This document shows positions 44,913-53,949 of a stretch of 64,000 nt of DNA, piece by piece (positions within the stretch are counted from its first letter, which is position 1; each line of letters starts with the position of its first letter). The notes below the pieces were generated by a model. The model ran no database searches and was not told where the DNA came from. It was given only the letters and a program-made list of their open reading frames with translations. A program made the translations under genes and the position numbers. The DNA comes from Thalassorhabdomicrobium marinisediminis (GTDB taxonomy: Bacteria > Pseudomonadota > Alphaproteobacteria > Rhodobacterales > Rhodobacteraceae), in assembly GCF_003072065.1 (NCBI RefSeq), contig NZ_QCYG01000004.1, positions 62,001-126,000 of the forward strand, in the 5' to 3' direction.

Positions 44913-45947
44913 ATGTCCGCGACCACTGTTGAATTCGACATTGCCGAAGCGCCGCCGGCGCGGCTGGACAAGGCCCTCGCCCGGGATGTGCCCGAAGACG
45001 CGGCGCTCAGCCGGTCGCGGCTGGCCCGTCTGTTGGCCGAGGGCGCGGTGCGGGTCAATGGGGCCGTGGTCACCGATGCGCGGGCCAAACCCGCCCCCGG
45101 GGACCGGATCGAAATTCAGGTCGAGATCGCCGACGATTATCACGTCGCACCCGAAGCGATCCCCCTTGACGTGGTTTTCGAGGATGCGGACCTGATCGTG
45201 GTCAACAAGCCTGCGGGGATGGTGGTCCATCCCGCGCCGGGCACGCCGTCGGGCACGCTGGTCAACGCGCTTTTGCACCACTGCGGGGCCGAGCTGTCCG
45301 GCGTCGGAGGGGAGAAGCGCCCGGGCATCGTTCACCGGATCGACAAGGAGACCAGCGGCCTTCTGGTGGTCGCGAAAACCGACCGCGCCCATCATGGGCT
45401 GGCTGAGCAATTCGAGGCCCACAGTGTCGAGCGGCACTACCGCGCCATTTGCTACGGCGTGCCGGACAGTGCTGATCCGCGGGTGCGCGGCATCAAGGGC
45501 GCGTCCTTCGAGCCGGGCAATATCCTGAAACTGCAAACCCAGCTTGCGCGCCACAAACATGACCGCCAGAAGCAGCAGGTCGTCTGGCACAATGGCCGCC
45601 ACGCAGTGACCCGCGCGCGGATCGTTCAGCCCCTCGGGGCGCCGCCGGTGGCGGCTTTGCTCGATTGCTGGCTCGAGACCGGGCGCACGCACCAGATCCG
45701 CGTGCATCTGGCCCATGCGGGGCATGGGTTGATCGGTGATCCGACCTATGGCGGCAAACGCAAACTGTCCGAGAAGGCCGTGGGCGAGGCCGGGCGCGAC
45801 GCGGCCCGCGCCTTCCCAAGGCAGGCGCTGCACGCGGCGACCCTTGGGTTCGAACATCCCGCAAGCGGCGAGATGTTGCGATTCGAAGCACCGATGCCGC
45901 AAGATATGCAGGATCTGATCGAAACGCTCGGCGGCGCCAGAGACTGA
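44913..45947 (+). CDS. rluD: 23S rRNA pseudouridine synthase, RluD type
   Basis: 344 residues. N-terminal S4 domain (about 17-75, RLDKALARDVPEDAALSRSR) and RluA-family catalytic domain with D144 in HRIDKETSGLLV; LVVNKPAGMVVHPAPG and RTHQIRVHLAHAGHGLIGDP are further signatures. RluD makes the essential-region pseudouridines 1911/1915/1917 of helix 69. It is separated by 230 bp from rpoH downstream, the usual alphaproteobacterial pairing rluD-rpoH. Confidence 0.95.
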   Translation: MSATTVEFDIAEAPPARLDKALARDVPEDAALSRSRLARLLAEGAVRVNGAVVTDARAKPAPGDRIEIQVEIADDYHVAPEAIPLDVVFEDADLIVVNKPAGMVVHPAPGTPSGTLVNALLHHCGAELSGVGGEKRPGIVHRIDKETSGLLVVAKTDRAHHGLAEQFEAHSVERHYRAICYGVPDSADPRVRGIKGASFEPGNILKLQTQLARHKHDRQKQQVVWHNGRHAVTRARIVQPLGAPPVAALLDCWLETGRTHQIRVHLAHAGHGLIGDPTYGGKRKLSEKAVGEAGRDAARAFPRQALHAATLGFEHPASGEMLRFEAPMPQDMQDLIETLGGARD

Positions 45948-46098
45948 AACACTTCGGTGCTTTTTGGCACATCTGCGTGAGGCGCCCGGCCGCTGTCCGG
46001 AACCGCCTTTAGACTTCGTTCATTATTCTTTATGAAAGTGGACCGCTCACCGCCCGGGGACGGGTGGGCTGGCGGACCGACGCCGGTACCCGATCAAT

Positions 46099-46128
46099 CT
46101 TGTATTGACCGAGGCAAGCGCCCATATT
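46099..46128 (+). promoter_or_regulatory. Possible RpoH-type (heat-shock) promoter of rpoH
   Basis: CTTG (46099-46102), 18 bp, CCCATATT (46121-46128). This fits the alphaproteobacterial sigma-32 pattern (TTG, 17-18 bp, CYTATNT) allowing a C for the first Y-T step. It lies 53 bp upstream of the rpoH start codon. A sigma-70-like TTGACC (46105) overlaps it. Confidence 0.45.
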
Positions 46129-46180
46129 GATGTTAAAGCCGTAAACATAACGCGGCGCAGCGAATGCAGAAGGGACGATC

Positions 46181-47077
46181 ATGAGCTCTTATTCAAATCT
46201 TCCGGCCCCCTCGCCGGAACAGGGCCTGAACCGGTACATGCAGGAAATCCGCAAGTTTCCTATGCTGGAACCGGATGAGGAATACATGTTGGCAAAACGT
46301 TGGGTGGACCATGAGGATACCGAGGCCGCCCACAAACTGGTCACGTCGCACCTGCGTCTGGCCGCCAAAATCGCCATGGGTTACCGCGGCTATGGCCTGC
46401 CCCAGGCCGAAGTGATTTCCGAGGCCAACGTCGGTCTGATGCAGGCGGTCAAACGGTTCGACCCCGAAAAGGGCTTCCGTCTTGCGACCTATGCCATGTG
46501 GTGGATTCGCGCCTCGATCCAGGAATACGTCCTGCGGTCGTGGTCGATGGTTAAGCTTGGCACCACGAGTGCGCAGAAGAAGCTGTTCTTCAACCTGCGC
46601 AAGGCCAAAAACCGGATCGGCGCGTTGGAAGAGGGTGATTTGCGCCCCGAGAACGTCCAGCGGATCGCGAGCGATCTCGGCGTGACCGAGGAGGAGGTGA
46701 TATCCATGAACCGGCGCATGTCCGGCGGGGATGCCTCTTTGAACGCGACGGTCGGCGCCGAAGGCGAAGGCACGATGCAATGGCAGGACTGGCTTGAGGA
46801 TGAAAGCGCGGATCAGGCTGGCGATTACGAGGAACGTGACGAGCTGGAGCAGCGACGCGAGTTGATGGCCGAGGCGATGAACGTGCTCAACGACCGCGAG
46901 AAGGACATCCTGATCCAGCGCCGGTTGGCGGACCAGACAGTGACGTTGGAAGAGCTGAGCGGCCAGTATGACGTAAGCCGGGAACGGATTCGCCAGATCG
47001 AGGTGCGCGCGTTCGAGAAGCTGCAAAAGGAAATGCACGCCCTGGCGAAGGAACGCGGGATGCTGACGGTTGCATGA
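46181..47077 (+). CDS. rpoH: RNA polymerase sigma-32 (heat-shock) factor
   Basis: 298 residues. Region 2 (KGFRLATYAMWWIRASIQEYV) and the RpoH box (QKKLFFNLR, residues 132-140) identify a sigma-32 factor. Region 4 ends with the helix-turn-helix [20 protein letters not shown]. It directs heat-shock and, in phototrophs of this group, singlet-oxygen responses. Many Rhodobacterales carry two RpoH proteins; the position beside rluD is that of the RpoHI type. The upstream region contains a possible RpoH-type promoter. Confidence 0.96.
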   Translation: MSSYSNLPAPSPEQGLNRYMQEIRKFPMLEPDEEYMLAKRWVDHEDTEAAHKLVTSHLRLAAKIAMGYRGYGLPQAEVISEANVGLMQAVKRFDPEKGFRLATYAMWWIRASIQEYVLRSWSMVKLGTTSAQKKLFFNLRKAKNRIGALEEGDLRPENVQRIASDLGVTEEEVISMNRRMSGGDASLNATVGAEGEGTMQWQDWLEDESADQAGDYEERDELEQRRELMAEAMNVLNDREKDILIQRRLADQTVTLEELSGQYDVSRERIRQIEVRAFEKLQKEMHALAKERGMLTVA

Positions 47078-47127
47078 CGCGATACAAGTGACCCCAAGGG
47101 GGCGCGCGTTTTGTTTTGCGGGTTCGA

Positions 47128-47151
47128 ATAGGTATTTTTGAACCAGAGAAG
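47128..47151 (-). repeat. Dispersed intergenic repeat, copy F (head box)
   Basis: On the plus strand ATAGGTATTTTTGAACCAGA followed by GAAG. The core is identical to copy C. It lies between rpoH and the DUF4389 gene, ending 49 bp before that gene's ATG. Confidence 0.7.
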
Positions 47152-47199
47152 CGCAAGCGTGCGCCCGGCTGGCGGGTGACGGGAGAAAAGGAGAGACGA

Positions 47200-47514
47200 A
47201 TGGCGGATCCGCATGAGTTCGATGACGTGATGCCCGAGAATACCGCGCGCCGCGTGCCGCAAGAGCCGGTGCGCGAGAACCTGTTTTCGCGGCTGATCTA
47301 CATGATCATCATCGCGATCATGATCTCTTTCGTTGGGACGTTGATCGGGGTTCTGGCGCTGTTGCAGTTTGTCATGATGTTGATCAGCAACAAGTCTCCC
47401 AATGAACGGTTGTCGGCGCTGGGCACCGATGTCGGGCTTTGGGTTGCCAAGGCCACGCGCTACCAGACCGCTGCCTCGGAAGAGAAGCCTTGGCCCTGGA
47501 CGGATCTGGACTGA
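47200..47514 (+). CDS. DUF4389 membrane protein
   Basis: 104 residues. One strong membrane region (about 32-62, LIYMIIIAIMISFVGTLIGV and LLQFVMMLI) followed by SNKSPNERLSALGTDVGLWV, the DUF4389 signature. Function unknown. AAAAGGAGAGACGA precedes the ATG. It shares its stop with the start of the next gene (TGATG), so the two are coupled. Confidence 0.85.
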   Translation: MADPHEFDDVMPENTARRVPQEPVRENLFSRLIYMIIIAIMISFVGTLIGVLALLQFVMMLISNKSPNERLSALGTDVGLWVAKATRYQTAASEEKPWPWTDLD

Positions 47515-47783
47515 TGGCCGGGGGATGGGCAAAGGACGGGGCCGTGTCCGAACAGATCGAAGCCTCCATCGGGGATGAACTGGCGCGCCTGAAGGCCCGC
47601 CGCCGGCCGGTGGGCGAGAGCTTTACCCATTGTGCGGAGTGCGAGGAACCCATTCCCGAAGCGCGCCGCAAGGCGGTGCCGGGGGTCAAGCTCTGCGTGG
47701 ATTGCGTTACCGAGCGGGACGCGCGGGTGCAGCAGCGCGGCGGGATCAACCGGCGCGCGTCGAAAGACAGTCAGTTGAAGTGA
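47514..47783 (+). CDS. DksA/TraR-type C4 zinc-finger protein
   Basis: 89 residues. A single zinc finger C-x2-C-x17-C-x2-C (CAEC ... CVDC) lies in the second half, preceded by the charged IGDELARLKARR helix. It is shorter than DksA (about 150) and like the TraR/YbiI group. Such proteins bind in the secondary channel of RNA polymerase or are of unknown role. It is translationally coupled to the DUF4389 gene and meets the next gene stop to stop with no spacer. Confidence 0.85.
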   Translation: MAGGWAKDGAVSEQIEASIGDELARLKARRRPVGESFTHCAECEEPIPEARRKAVPGVKLCVDCVTERDARVQQRGGINRRASKDSQLK

Positions 47784-48017
47784 TCAGCGGCGGTTCTTGA
47801 ACCGCCGCCACGCGGGTCCGATGTCGAGCATCATCACCGCGATGCCCAGGGGGATCATCCAGAAGCCCAGGATCGGCAGGAACCCAAGAATTCCGAAGCA
47901 GACCAGAATGAACCCGACCACCACGCGCATGCCGGGGGGGACCCGGGCCCGGATCCGCACCAGCATGCGATTAAATTCGGTCTTGAGCGACCGTTTGGCG
48001 CGGCGGGCGGGTTTCAC
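47784..48017 (-). CDS. Small hydrophobic membrane protein
   Basis: 77 residues: basic N-terminus (KPARRAKRSLK), one long hydrophobic stretch (about 31-66, VVVGFILVCFGILGFLPILG and WMIPLGIAVMML) that may form a helical hairpin, and a basic C-terminus. I do not recognise a function. It is 4 bp downstream of pepF on the same strand. Confidence 0.7.
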   Translation of the reverse strand: MKPARRAKRSLKTEFNRMLVRIRARVPPGMRVVVGFILVCFGILGFLPILGFWMIPLGIAVMMLDIGPAWRRFKNRR

Positions 48018-48021
48018 CTGA

Positions 48022-49860
48022 TCAGGACTCCATCTGCTCCAATTCGTCGATCATCCCTTCGATCATCGACAGACCCTTCGCCCAAAAGGCAGGGTCTGAT
48101 GCATCAAGTCCGAAGGGCGCCAGAAGTTCCTTGTGATGTTTCGAACCACCCGCCTTGAGCATGTCGAAATACTTGTCCTTGAACGCCTCGCCCTGCTCTT
48201 CGTACACCGCGTAGAGCGCGTTCACGAGGCCGTCGCCAAAGGCATAGGCATAGACGTAGAAGGGCGAGTGGACGAAGTGGGGCACATAGGCCCAGAACGT
48301 CTCGTACCCGTCCATGAAATTGAACACCGGGCCAAGGCTTTCGCCCTGCACCGACATCCACAGCGCGTTAATATCGTCGGGGGTGAGTTCCCCCTTGGCG
48401 CGCGCATCGTGCAGTTTCACCTCGAAATCATAGAAGGCAATCTGACGCACGACGGTGTTGATCATGTCCTCGACCTTGCCGGCCAGCAGGACCTTGCGTT
48501 CCTGCTGGTCTTTCGCCTGATCGAGCAGCTTGCGGAAGGTGAGCATCTCGCCAAAAACGCTGGCGGTTTCCGCGAGGGTCAGCGGGGTCGAGGCGAGCAA
48601 TTCCCCCTGACCGGCGGCCAGAACCTGATGCACGCCGTGACCCAGCTCATGGGCGAGGGTCATCACATCACGGGGTTTTCCAAGGTAATTCAACATGATG
48701 TAGGGGTGAACCGTGGTGACCGTCGGATGCGCGAAGGCACCGGGGGCCTTGCCCTCTTTCACGCCGGCGTCGATCCAACCCTCTTTGAAGAAAGGTTTCG
48801 CGAGGTCGGTCATGCGTGCATCGAAGGCCGTATAGGCGTCCATGACGGTAGATTCCGCCTCGTCCCACGGCACGATCCGTTCGCTTTCCATCGGCAGGGG
48901 CGCGTTGCGGTCCCAGACCTCCATGGTGTCAAGGCCGAGCCACTTGGCTTTGAGCGCATAGTAGCGGTGCGACAGGCGCGGATAGGCTTCGACCACCGCG
49001 TCGCGCAGGGCTTCGACCACCTCGGGTTCCACATGGTTCGACAGGTGCCGCGCGGTCTGGGGCGAGGGCATGCCCCGCCAGCGATCCTCAACCTCTTTTT
49101 CCTTAGCAAGCGTGTTGTGGACGCGGGCAAACAGGCCGACGTTTTCCTTGAACACGCGGGCCAGCTCACGGGCGGCGGCTTCGCGTTTGGCGCGGTCCTG
49201 CTCGGAGAGAAGGTTCAGCGTGCCCTCGATGTTGAGTTCTTCACCGTCGACGGTGAAGGTCAGACCCGCGATCGTCTCATCGAACAGCTTGTTCCAGGCA
49301 GAGGCGCCGACAACGGATTGATCGTGCAGGAACTTTTCCAGCTCATCGGAAAGCTGATAGGGGCGCATGGCGCGCATCCGTTCCAGCACGGGGCGGTAGC
49401 GGGCCAATTCGGCACTGGCGGCAAGGAGGTTTTCGACATGTTCGTCGCTAAGGCGATTGAACTCGAGCCCGAAGAACACCAGAGGCGTGGTGAAGGTCGT
49501 CACCCGGTCCTGCATGTCCGACAGGAACTGCGCGCGTTTCGGGTCGGTCGTGTGCTGGTAATACCGCAGCCCCGCATAGGACATCAGACGGCCGGCCACA
49601 GTGTCGATCTTTTCATACCGGCGCACGGCGTCGAGGAAGTCCTCGGCCTCAAGCGACGCAAGATTGCCTTCGTAATCGGCGGCGAAGGTCCGACAGGATT
49701 CTTCCAGCCAATCCTGATCGCGTTTGATTTCTTTCGCATCGGGCGCAGGGTAAAGATCGGTCAGGTCCCATTCCGGAAGGTCCCCGAGGTCGGAGGATCC
49801 GGAGGCGTTGGCGTCGAACATGCGGGGGTCGCGGGCGAAATCTGGCTTGAAATGTGTCAT
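48022..49860 (-). CDS. pepF: Oligoendopeptidase F (M3 family)
   Basis: 612 residues. Zinc metallopeptidase degrading short peptides in the cytosol. HELGHGVHQVLA (about residue 403) provides the HExxH zinc site, and the PepF N-terminal domain (about 100-190, KRAQFLSDMQDRVTTFTTPL) is present. The start at 49860 has AAGAGGCCCC upstream; the longer open frame has no ribosome site and overlaps nothing conserved. It is 58 bp downstream of the ligase gene in the same direction. Confidence 0.94.
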   Translation of the reverse strand: MTHFKPDFARDPRMFDANASGSSDLGDLPEWDLTDLYPAPDAKEIKRDQDWLEESCRTFAADYEGNLASLEAEDFLDAVRRYEKIDTVAGRLMSYAGLRYYQHTTDPKRAQFLSDMQDRVTTFTTPLVFFGLEFNRLSDEHVENLLAASAELARYRPVLERMRAMRPYQLSDELEKFLHDQSVVGASAWNKLFDETIAGLTFTVDGEELNIEGTLNLLSEQDRAKREAAARELARVFKENVGLFARVHNTLAKEKEVEDRWRGMPSPQTARHLSNHVEPEVVEALRDAVVEAYPRLSHRYYALKAKWLGLDTMEVWDRNAPLPMESERIVPWDEAESTVMDAYTAFDARMTDLAKPFFKEGWIDAGVKEGKAPGAFAHPTVTTVHPYIMLNYLGKPRDVMTLAHELGHGVHQVLAAGQGELLASTPLTLAETASVFGEMLTFRKLLDQAKDQQERKVLLAGKVEDMINTVVRQIAFYDFEVKLHDARAKGELTPDDINALWMSVQGESLGPVFNFMDGYETFWAYVPHFVHSPFYVYAYAFGDGLVNALYAVYEEQGEAFKDKYFDMLKAGGSKHHKELLAPFGLDASDPAFWAKGLSMIEGMIDELEQMES

Positions 49861-49918
49861 GGGGCCTCTTGTTTGCTTTGCTCTTATGTAGGCGCGCTGG
49901 GGGCGTATTGCCAGCGGA

Positions 49919-51508
49919 TCAGCCATAGGTGGCGAGCATGTCCTTGAGATCGTCAAGGGTGTTGATCTCGTCCACGGGCTTGTCCTTGCGCCAGCGCAGC
50001 ATGCGCGGGAACCGCAGCGCGATGCCGGATTTGTGCCGAGGAGAGGCCTGTATGCCCTCGAAGGCGATCTCGAACACGTGCTCGGGCGGCACATGGCGGA
50101 CCGGGCCGAACCGTTGCACGGTGTTGCGGCGCACCCAGTGGGTGATCTGGCGGAACTCGGCGTCGGTCAGGCCGGAGTAAGCCTTGGTGAAGGGCACAAG
50201 ATCGTTGCCGTTCCGGACTGCGAAGGTGAAATCGGTGAACAGGTTGGCGCGGCGGCCCGATCCGGCCTGCGCGTAGATCATCACCGCATCCACGGTGAGC
50301 GGGTCGATCTTCCATTTCCACCAGTCGCCCTTCTTGCGCCCGGCGAGGTAGGGGCTATCGCGGCGTTTCAGCATCAGCCCTTCGGCGTTCATCTCGCGCG
50401 AGCGGGCGCGCTCTTGAGCCAGTGCCTCCCACGTGGCACCAGTCACCTCGGGCGAAAGACGGATCGGGGCATCGGGCGGCGAGCCCTCGATCAGGGCCTC
50501 CAGACGGGCCCGGCGCTCCTCAAGCGGACGCGCGCGGATGTCGGTGCCTGCGTGTTCCAGAAGGTCATAGGCCATCAGAACGACCGGCGCTTCGGCCATG
50601 ATCTTCTTCGGCACGGTCTTGCGCCCGATGCGTTTCTGCAAGGCATTGAAAGACAGAGGTTTTTCATCCCTGAATGCAAGGATTTCCCCGTCGATCACCG
50701 TGCCATCGGGGAGGTAATCGCGCAGCCGCGCAAGCTCAGGGAAGCGGTCGGTCATCAGCTCTTCGCCCCGCGACCAGAGGTGGTGCTCGCCGCCGCGCAG
50801 GATGAACTGGCCGCGGATGCCGTCCCATTTCCGGTCGACGAACCAATCGCTTGGCGGGCCGAGCTGGTCGAGCGTTTCAAGGCCGTAAGCCAGATAGAAC
50901 GGGTAGGGGCGGCTGAGGTCGGCGCTGGGGTCATCGTCTTCGATCAGGGCCTGCCAGGTGGTCGTCTCGGGCGTCCAGTTGCCCATGAGCTTGTGGGTCA
51001 GAACCGCTTCATACTGATCGGTGGCTTGGGCAAGCGCGCGGGTCATGAGCTTCTGGCTCACCCCGATGCGGAACCCGCCGGTGAGCAGTTTGGTGAACAG
51101 GAAACGCTCGGTTTGCGGCAGGATGTCCCAAGCATGCAGGATGCCCGCTTTGCGCCCCGCTTCGTCCAGCGCCGAGAGGCGTTTGATCTCGGCGATCCAT
51201 GCGCTCAGGGGACGCTCTTCATGGGTTGAGGGGGGCGGCAGGAACAGGCTGATGGTTTCCGCCAGATCGCCCACGATGGGATAGCATTCCTCGAACAGCC
51301 ACAGCGGCAGGCCCGCGCGCTCCGCCGCCCATTCGCGCAGAAAGGTGGTGGTAATGACGCGTTTTGGACGCCGCCCCGAGAACAGCGCAATGCACCAGAG
51401 CTTGTCGGCATCCGGCGCGGTGCGGAAATACTCGGCCATCGCGGCGACCTTCACGGTGGTTTTCGTGGTCTGATCAACGGCGGTGTAGAGGGCAGCGAAA
51501 TCTTTCAT
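49919..51508 (-). CDS. ATP-dependent DNA ligase of the ligase-nuclease DNA-damage cluster
   Basis: 529 residues. An N-terminal helical DNA-binding domain (1-200) is followed by the adenylation domain with the nucleophile K227 in DRKWDGIRGQ, motif III-IV (TVIDGEILAF) and motif V (EGLMLKRRDSPY, WWKWK). The OB-fold is at the C-terminus. It belongs to the bacterial ATP-dependent ligase subgroup that is found with a beta-CASP-like exonuclease, a Lhr-type helicase and a metallophosphoesterase; the first partner is upstream here. It overlaps that gene by 4 bp (ATGA). NAD-dependent LigA must be elsewhere. Confidence 0.92.
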   Translation of the reverse strand: MKDFAALYTAVDQTTKTTVKVAAMAEYFRTAPDADKLWCIALFSGRRPKRVITTTFLREWAAERAGLPLWLFEECYPIVGDLAETISLFLPPPSTHEERPLSAWIAEIKRLSALDEAGRKAGILHAWDILPQTERFLFTKLLTGGFRIGVSQKLMTRALAQATDQYEAVLTHKLMGNWTPETTTWQALIEDDDPSADLSRPYPFYLAYGLETLDQLGPPSDWFVDRKWDGIRGQFILRGGEHHLWSRGEELMTDRFPELARLRDYLPDGTVIDGEILAFRDEKPLSFNALQKRIGRKTVPKKIMAEAPVVLMAYDLLEHAGTDIRARPLEERRARLEALIEGSPPDAPIRLSPEVTGATWEALAQERARSREMNAEGLMLKRRDSPYLAGRKKGDWWKWKIDPLTVDAVMIYAQAGSGRRANLFTDFTFAVRNGNDLVPFTKAYSGLTDAEFRQITHWVRRNTVQRFGPVRHVPPEHVFEIAFEGIQASPRHKSGIALRFPRMLRWRKDKPVDEINTLDDLKDMLATYG

Positions 51509-52512
51509 GCGTCATCGTCCGCATCCAGCGTCTCACCGTCGAACTCTGTCTGCACCACCTGCGCGTCATAGCCCTGTTCCGACAGCCAGCGGCTGAACAC
51601 CGAGGTGTAGCCGTGGGTGACGAAGATCCGCTCCGCCCCGGTCTGCCCGATGGCGTCGTTAAGCCCCGCCCAGTCGGCGTGGTCCGAGACGATGAAGCCC
51701 CGGTCAGCCGCGCGTCGGCGGCGCACCCCGCGCAGGGCCATCCACCCCGAGGCGAAAGCCGTCGATCCCGGCTTGAACCGCCGCGCCCAGTTCGAATTGA
51801 GCGCCGAGGGCGTTGCCAGCACCAGCGCGCCCTTGTGTGCCTTCGCGTCAAGTTCAGGGGTAACGCGGATCGTGTCGGGCAGGGCGATTCCCTGACCTCT
51901 TAACACTTCGTTGGTATTTTCGATGGCACCATGGGTCAGGATCGGTCCGATCGAGGGATCGACACTGCGCAAAAGCCGTTGGGCCTTGCCCAGGGCGTAA
52001 CAGGAAAGGAGGGAATAGGTGCCCGCTGCGGCGTTGCTCGCCCACCAGTCGTTGATTTGCCGGGCCAGGATGTCCTGCGGCGTCCATTTGAAGACCGGAA
52101 GCCCGAAGGTCGATTCGGTGATGAAGGCGTGGCACCGGACCGGTTCGAACGGTTCCGACAATCCGTCGTCGACCGTCTTGTAATCACCCGAGCAAACCCA
52201 GACCTCGCCCTTGTGCTCTATGCGGATCTGCGCCGAGCCGGGCACGTGGCCTGCGGGATGGAAAGACACCTGCACTCCGTTGTGGGTGGTCACTTCGCCG
52301 TAGTCGACGGTGTCGATGCGCACGTCGCCCAACCGGTGACGCATGACCGGGGCCGCCGCGCGGGTCGCCAGATAGGCGCCCATCCCGTCGCGGGCGTGGT
52401 CCGCGTGGCCATGGGTGATCAGCGCGCGGTCCACGGGCAGCCATGGGTCGATATGAAAATCCCCGGCGGGGCAGTAGATGCCTTCGGGCGTGAAGGTGAG
52501 CAGCTCGGTCAT
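51505..52512 (-). CDS. Ligase-associated DNA-damage-response exonuclease
   Basis: 335 residues, metallo-beta-lactamase fold with H34-x-H36-x-D38-H39 (THGHADHARDG) and later HPAGHVPGSAQI and SDHADWAGLND motifs, the beta-CASP-like SNM1-related group. Family members are encoded next to the ATP-dependent ligase, as here. Role: 3'-5' or hairpin processing of damaged DNA, inferred. ATG at 52512 is used; an in-frame TTG three codons earlier is an alternative. A divergent repeat copy (J) lies about 40 bp upstream. Confidence 0.92.
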   Translation of the reverse strand: MTELLTFTPEGIYCPAGDFHIDPWLPVDRALITHGHADHARDGMGAYLATRAAAPVMRHRLGDVRIDTVDYGEVTTHNGVQVSFHPAGHVPGSAQIRIEHKGEVWVCSGDYKTVDDGLSEPFEPVRCHAFITESTFGLPVFKWTPQDILARQINDWWASNAAAGTYSLLSCYALGKAQRLLRSVDPSIGPILTHGAIENTNEVLRGQGIALPDTIRVTPELDAKAHKGALVLATPSALNSNWARRFKPGSTAFASGWMALRGVRRRRAADRGFIVSDHADWAGLNDAIGQTGAERIFVTHGYTSVFSRWLSEQGYDAQVVQTEFDGETLDADDDA

Positions 52513-52549
52513 AGCTGCCAAGGTAGCGCTGCGCGGCGCGCGGGCGAGT

Positions 52550-52571
52550 GAGTTTATCTGGTCAGATGAAG
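52550..52571 (-). repeat. Dispersed intergenic repeat, divergent copy J
   Basis: Minus strand CTTCATCTGACCAGATAAAC, then TC. It shares CTTCATCTGACC and TAAACTC with copy I and also forms the palindrome ATCTG-GT-CAGAT. It lies in the 97-bp gap before the exonuclease gene. Confidence 0.5.
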
Positions 52572-52609
52572 GGGCGGCGGCGCGGGCAGCCGCCTCCGGT
52601 GCACTTGCG

Positions 52610-53566
52610 TCAGGCGAGCGCGGGGCTGTGCGCGTCGAACAGGCGCAGCGTGCGCGCGATCACGCGGGCGCGGATCGGCTCCGCTTCCATCAGCACCTCG
52701 TGCCGGGCACCTTCGAGTTCCACAAGCTCGCCCCCGGGCCAGCGCGCCATGCGCTTGCGGATGCGGATCGGGTCGACGATGGACTCTTCGGTCCCGAGGA
52801 AGGTCACGCAAGGCAGGTCGGGCGAGGGCTGGCGCGACAGGGCACGCATCTCGCGCAGGGATTCGTTGAGCCAATGGAGCGACGGTCCCCCCAGTGCGAG
52901 GTCCGGATGCTGCTTGAGATGTTGCTGAAGCACATCAAAGCTCGCCGCGTCGGAGGTGAGCGTGTTTTCGTCGGCCGTGGTGCGCAGCACATAGGTCTCT
53001 GCCTGTTGACCGGGGGCGAAAAGCTCGCCGAAACCCAGCGGTTTACTCATGGAGCTCAGCCCCCAGGCGATGGGGCGCAGGGCCGCAGACATCTGGATGC
53101 CCCACATGGGCGCCGAGAACATGACCGAGCGGACGTCGATTCCCTCGTACAGCGACCGCAGAGCGATGCAGCCGCCCATGGAATGCCCGAGCAAGTGGTA
53201 GGGTTCGGGCAGGCCAAGGGCTTTGACGTGTGCCAGCAGGGCTTTCGCGTCGAGCTGGTAGTCCGCGAAGACGTTCACATGGCCCACGGCGCGGTTGGCC
53301 AGCAGCCGGTCGGCGATGCCTTGCCCGCGCCAGTCGATGGCGACCGAGGCAAAGCCCTGTGCCGCGAAATCGGCCGCTGTGCGTCCGTATTTCTCGACAT
53401 ATTCCGTGCGGCCGGGGAAGATCAGCACCGTGCCGCGCGCGGCTGATGGATCACGGGCGGGCCAGTGGCCCACCCGCACGCGGACCCCGTCCACGGTCAG
53501 CAACCAGTGGCACGCCCCGTCCGGGTTGCCCGCAATCGCCGCGTAGTAGGGGGCCGCGTCAGCCAT
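52610..53566 (-). CDS. Alpha/beta hydrolase, lysophospholipase/monoglyceride-lipase-like
   Basis: 318 residues. Nucleophile elbow GHSMGG (S129), oxyanion-side DWRGQGIADRLL (75-90), late aspartate near FLGTEESIVDP and histidine in EGARHEVLMEA. Pattern and size match PldB-like lysophospholipases and monoacylglycerol lipases. No signal peptide is seen. The start overlaps the SCP2 gene's stop by one base. A lipid substrate fits with the lipid-binding partner protein; inferred. Confidence 0.88.
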   Translation of the reverse strand: MADAAPYYAAIAGNPDGACHWLLTVDGVRVRVGHWPARDPSAARGTVLIFPGRTEYVEKYGRTAADFAAQGFASVAIDWRGQGIADRLLANRAVGHVNVFADYQLDAKALLAHVKALGLPEPYHLLGHSMGGCIALRSLYEGIDVRSVMFSAPMWGIQMSAALRPIAWGLSSMSKPLGFGELFAPGQQAETYVLRTTADENTLTSDAASFDVLQQHLKQHPDLALGGPSLHWLNESLREMRALSRQPSPDLPCVTFLGTEESIVDPIRIRKRMARWPGGELVELEGARHEVLMEAEPIRARVIARTLRLFDAHSPALA

Positions 53567-53856
53567 CAGGCGAGGACGCCGGCCAGTTTCATGGCCACGC
53601 CCATGTCGCCATCGACCGCCAGTTTGCCGGTCATGAAGGCCGAGGTGGGGTTCTGTTCCCCTTCGAGAATCGCGCGGAAGGTTTCGGTGTCCGACGACAA
53701 GGTGACGTCGGCCTCTTCATCGGCGACGCGCGCGCCGGCGCTGTCGATCATGATCGCGCCTTCCCCTTCGACGTCGAACTTTGCGGTTCCGTCGAACTCT
53801 TCTCCGGCCATCTTGGCGTTGAGAACCGTAACGGCTTCGGACAATACATCGCTCAT
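53566..53856 (-). CDS. SCP2 sterol-carrier-domain protein
   Basis: 96 residues, a complete stand-alone SCP2 domain (KFDVEGEGAIMIDSAGARVA, LEGEQNPTSAFMTGKLAVDG, MAMKLA-like end). SCP2 proteins bind hydrophobic ligands such as fatty acyl chains. It is coupled to the downstream hydrolase. The ATG at 53856 has AGGAGTTGCACT upstream. Divergent from the TPR protein gene, 93 bp apart. Confidence 0.93.
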   Translation of the reverse strand: MSDVLSEAVTVLNAKMAGEEFDGTAKFDVEGEGAIMIDSAGARVADEEADVTLSSDTETFRAILEGEQNPTSAFMTGKLAVDGDMGVAMKLAGVLA

Positions 53857-53949
53857 AGTGCAACTCCTGCTGGTTTGGCCCTCGGATATGTGAACGAACG
53901 GGCGTTCGGGCCCTCTGGTCTCGTGCGCGTGATGCGCTACACTGGCACT

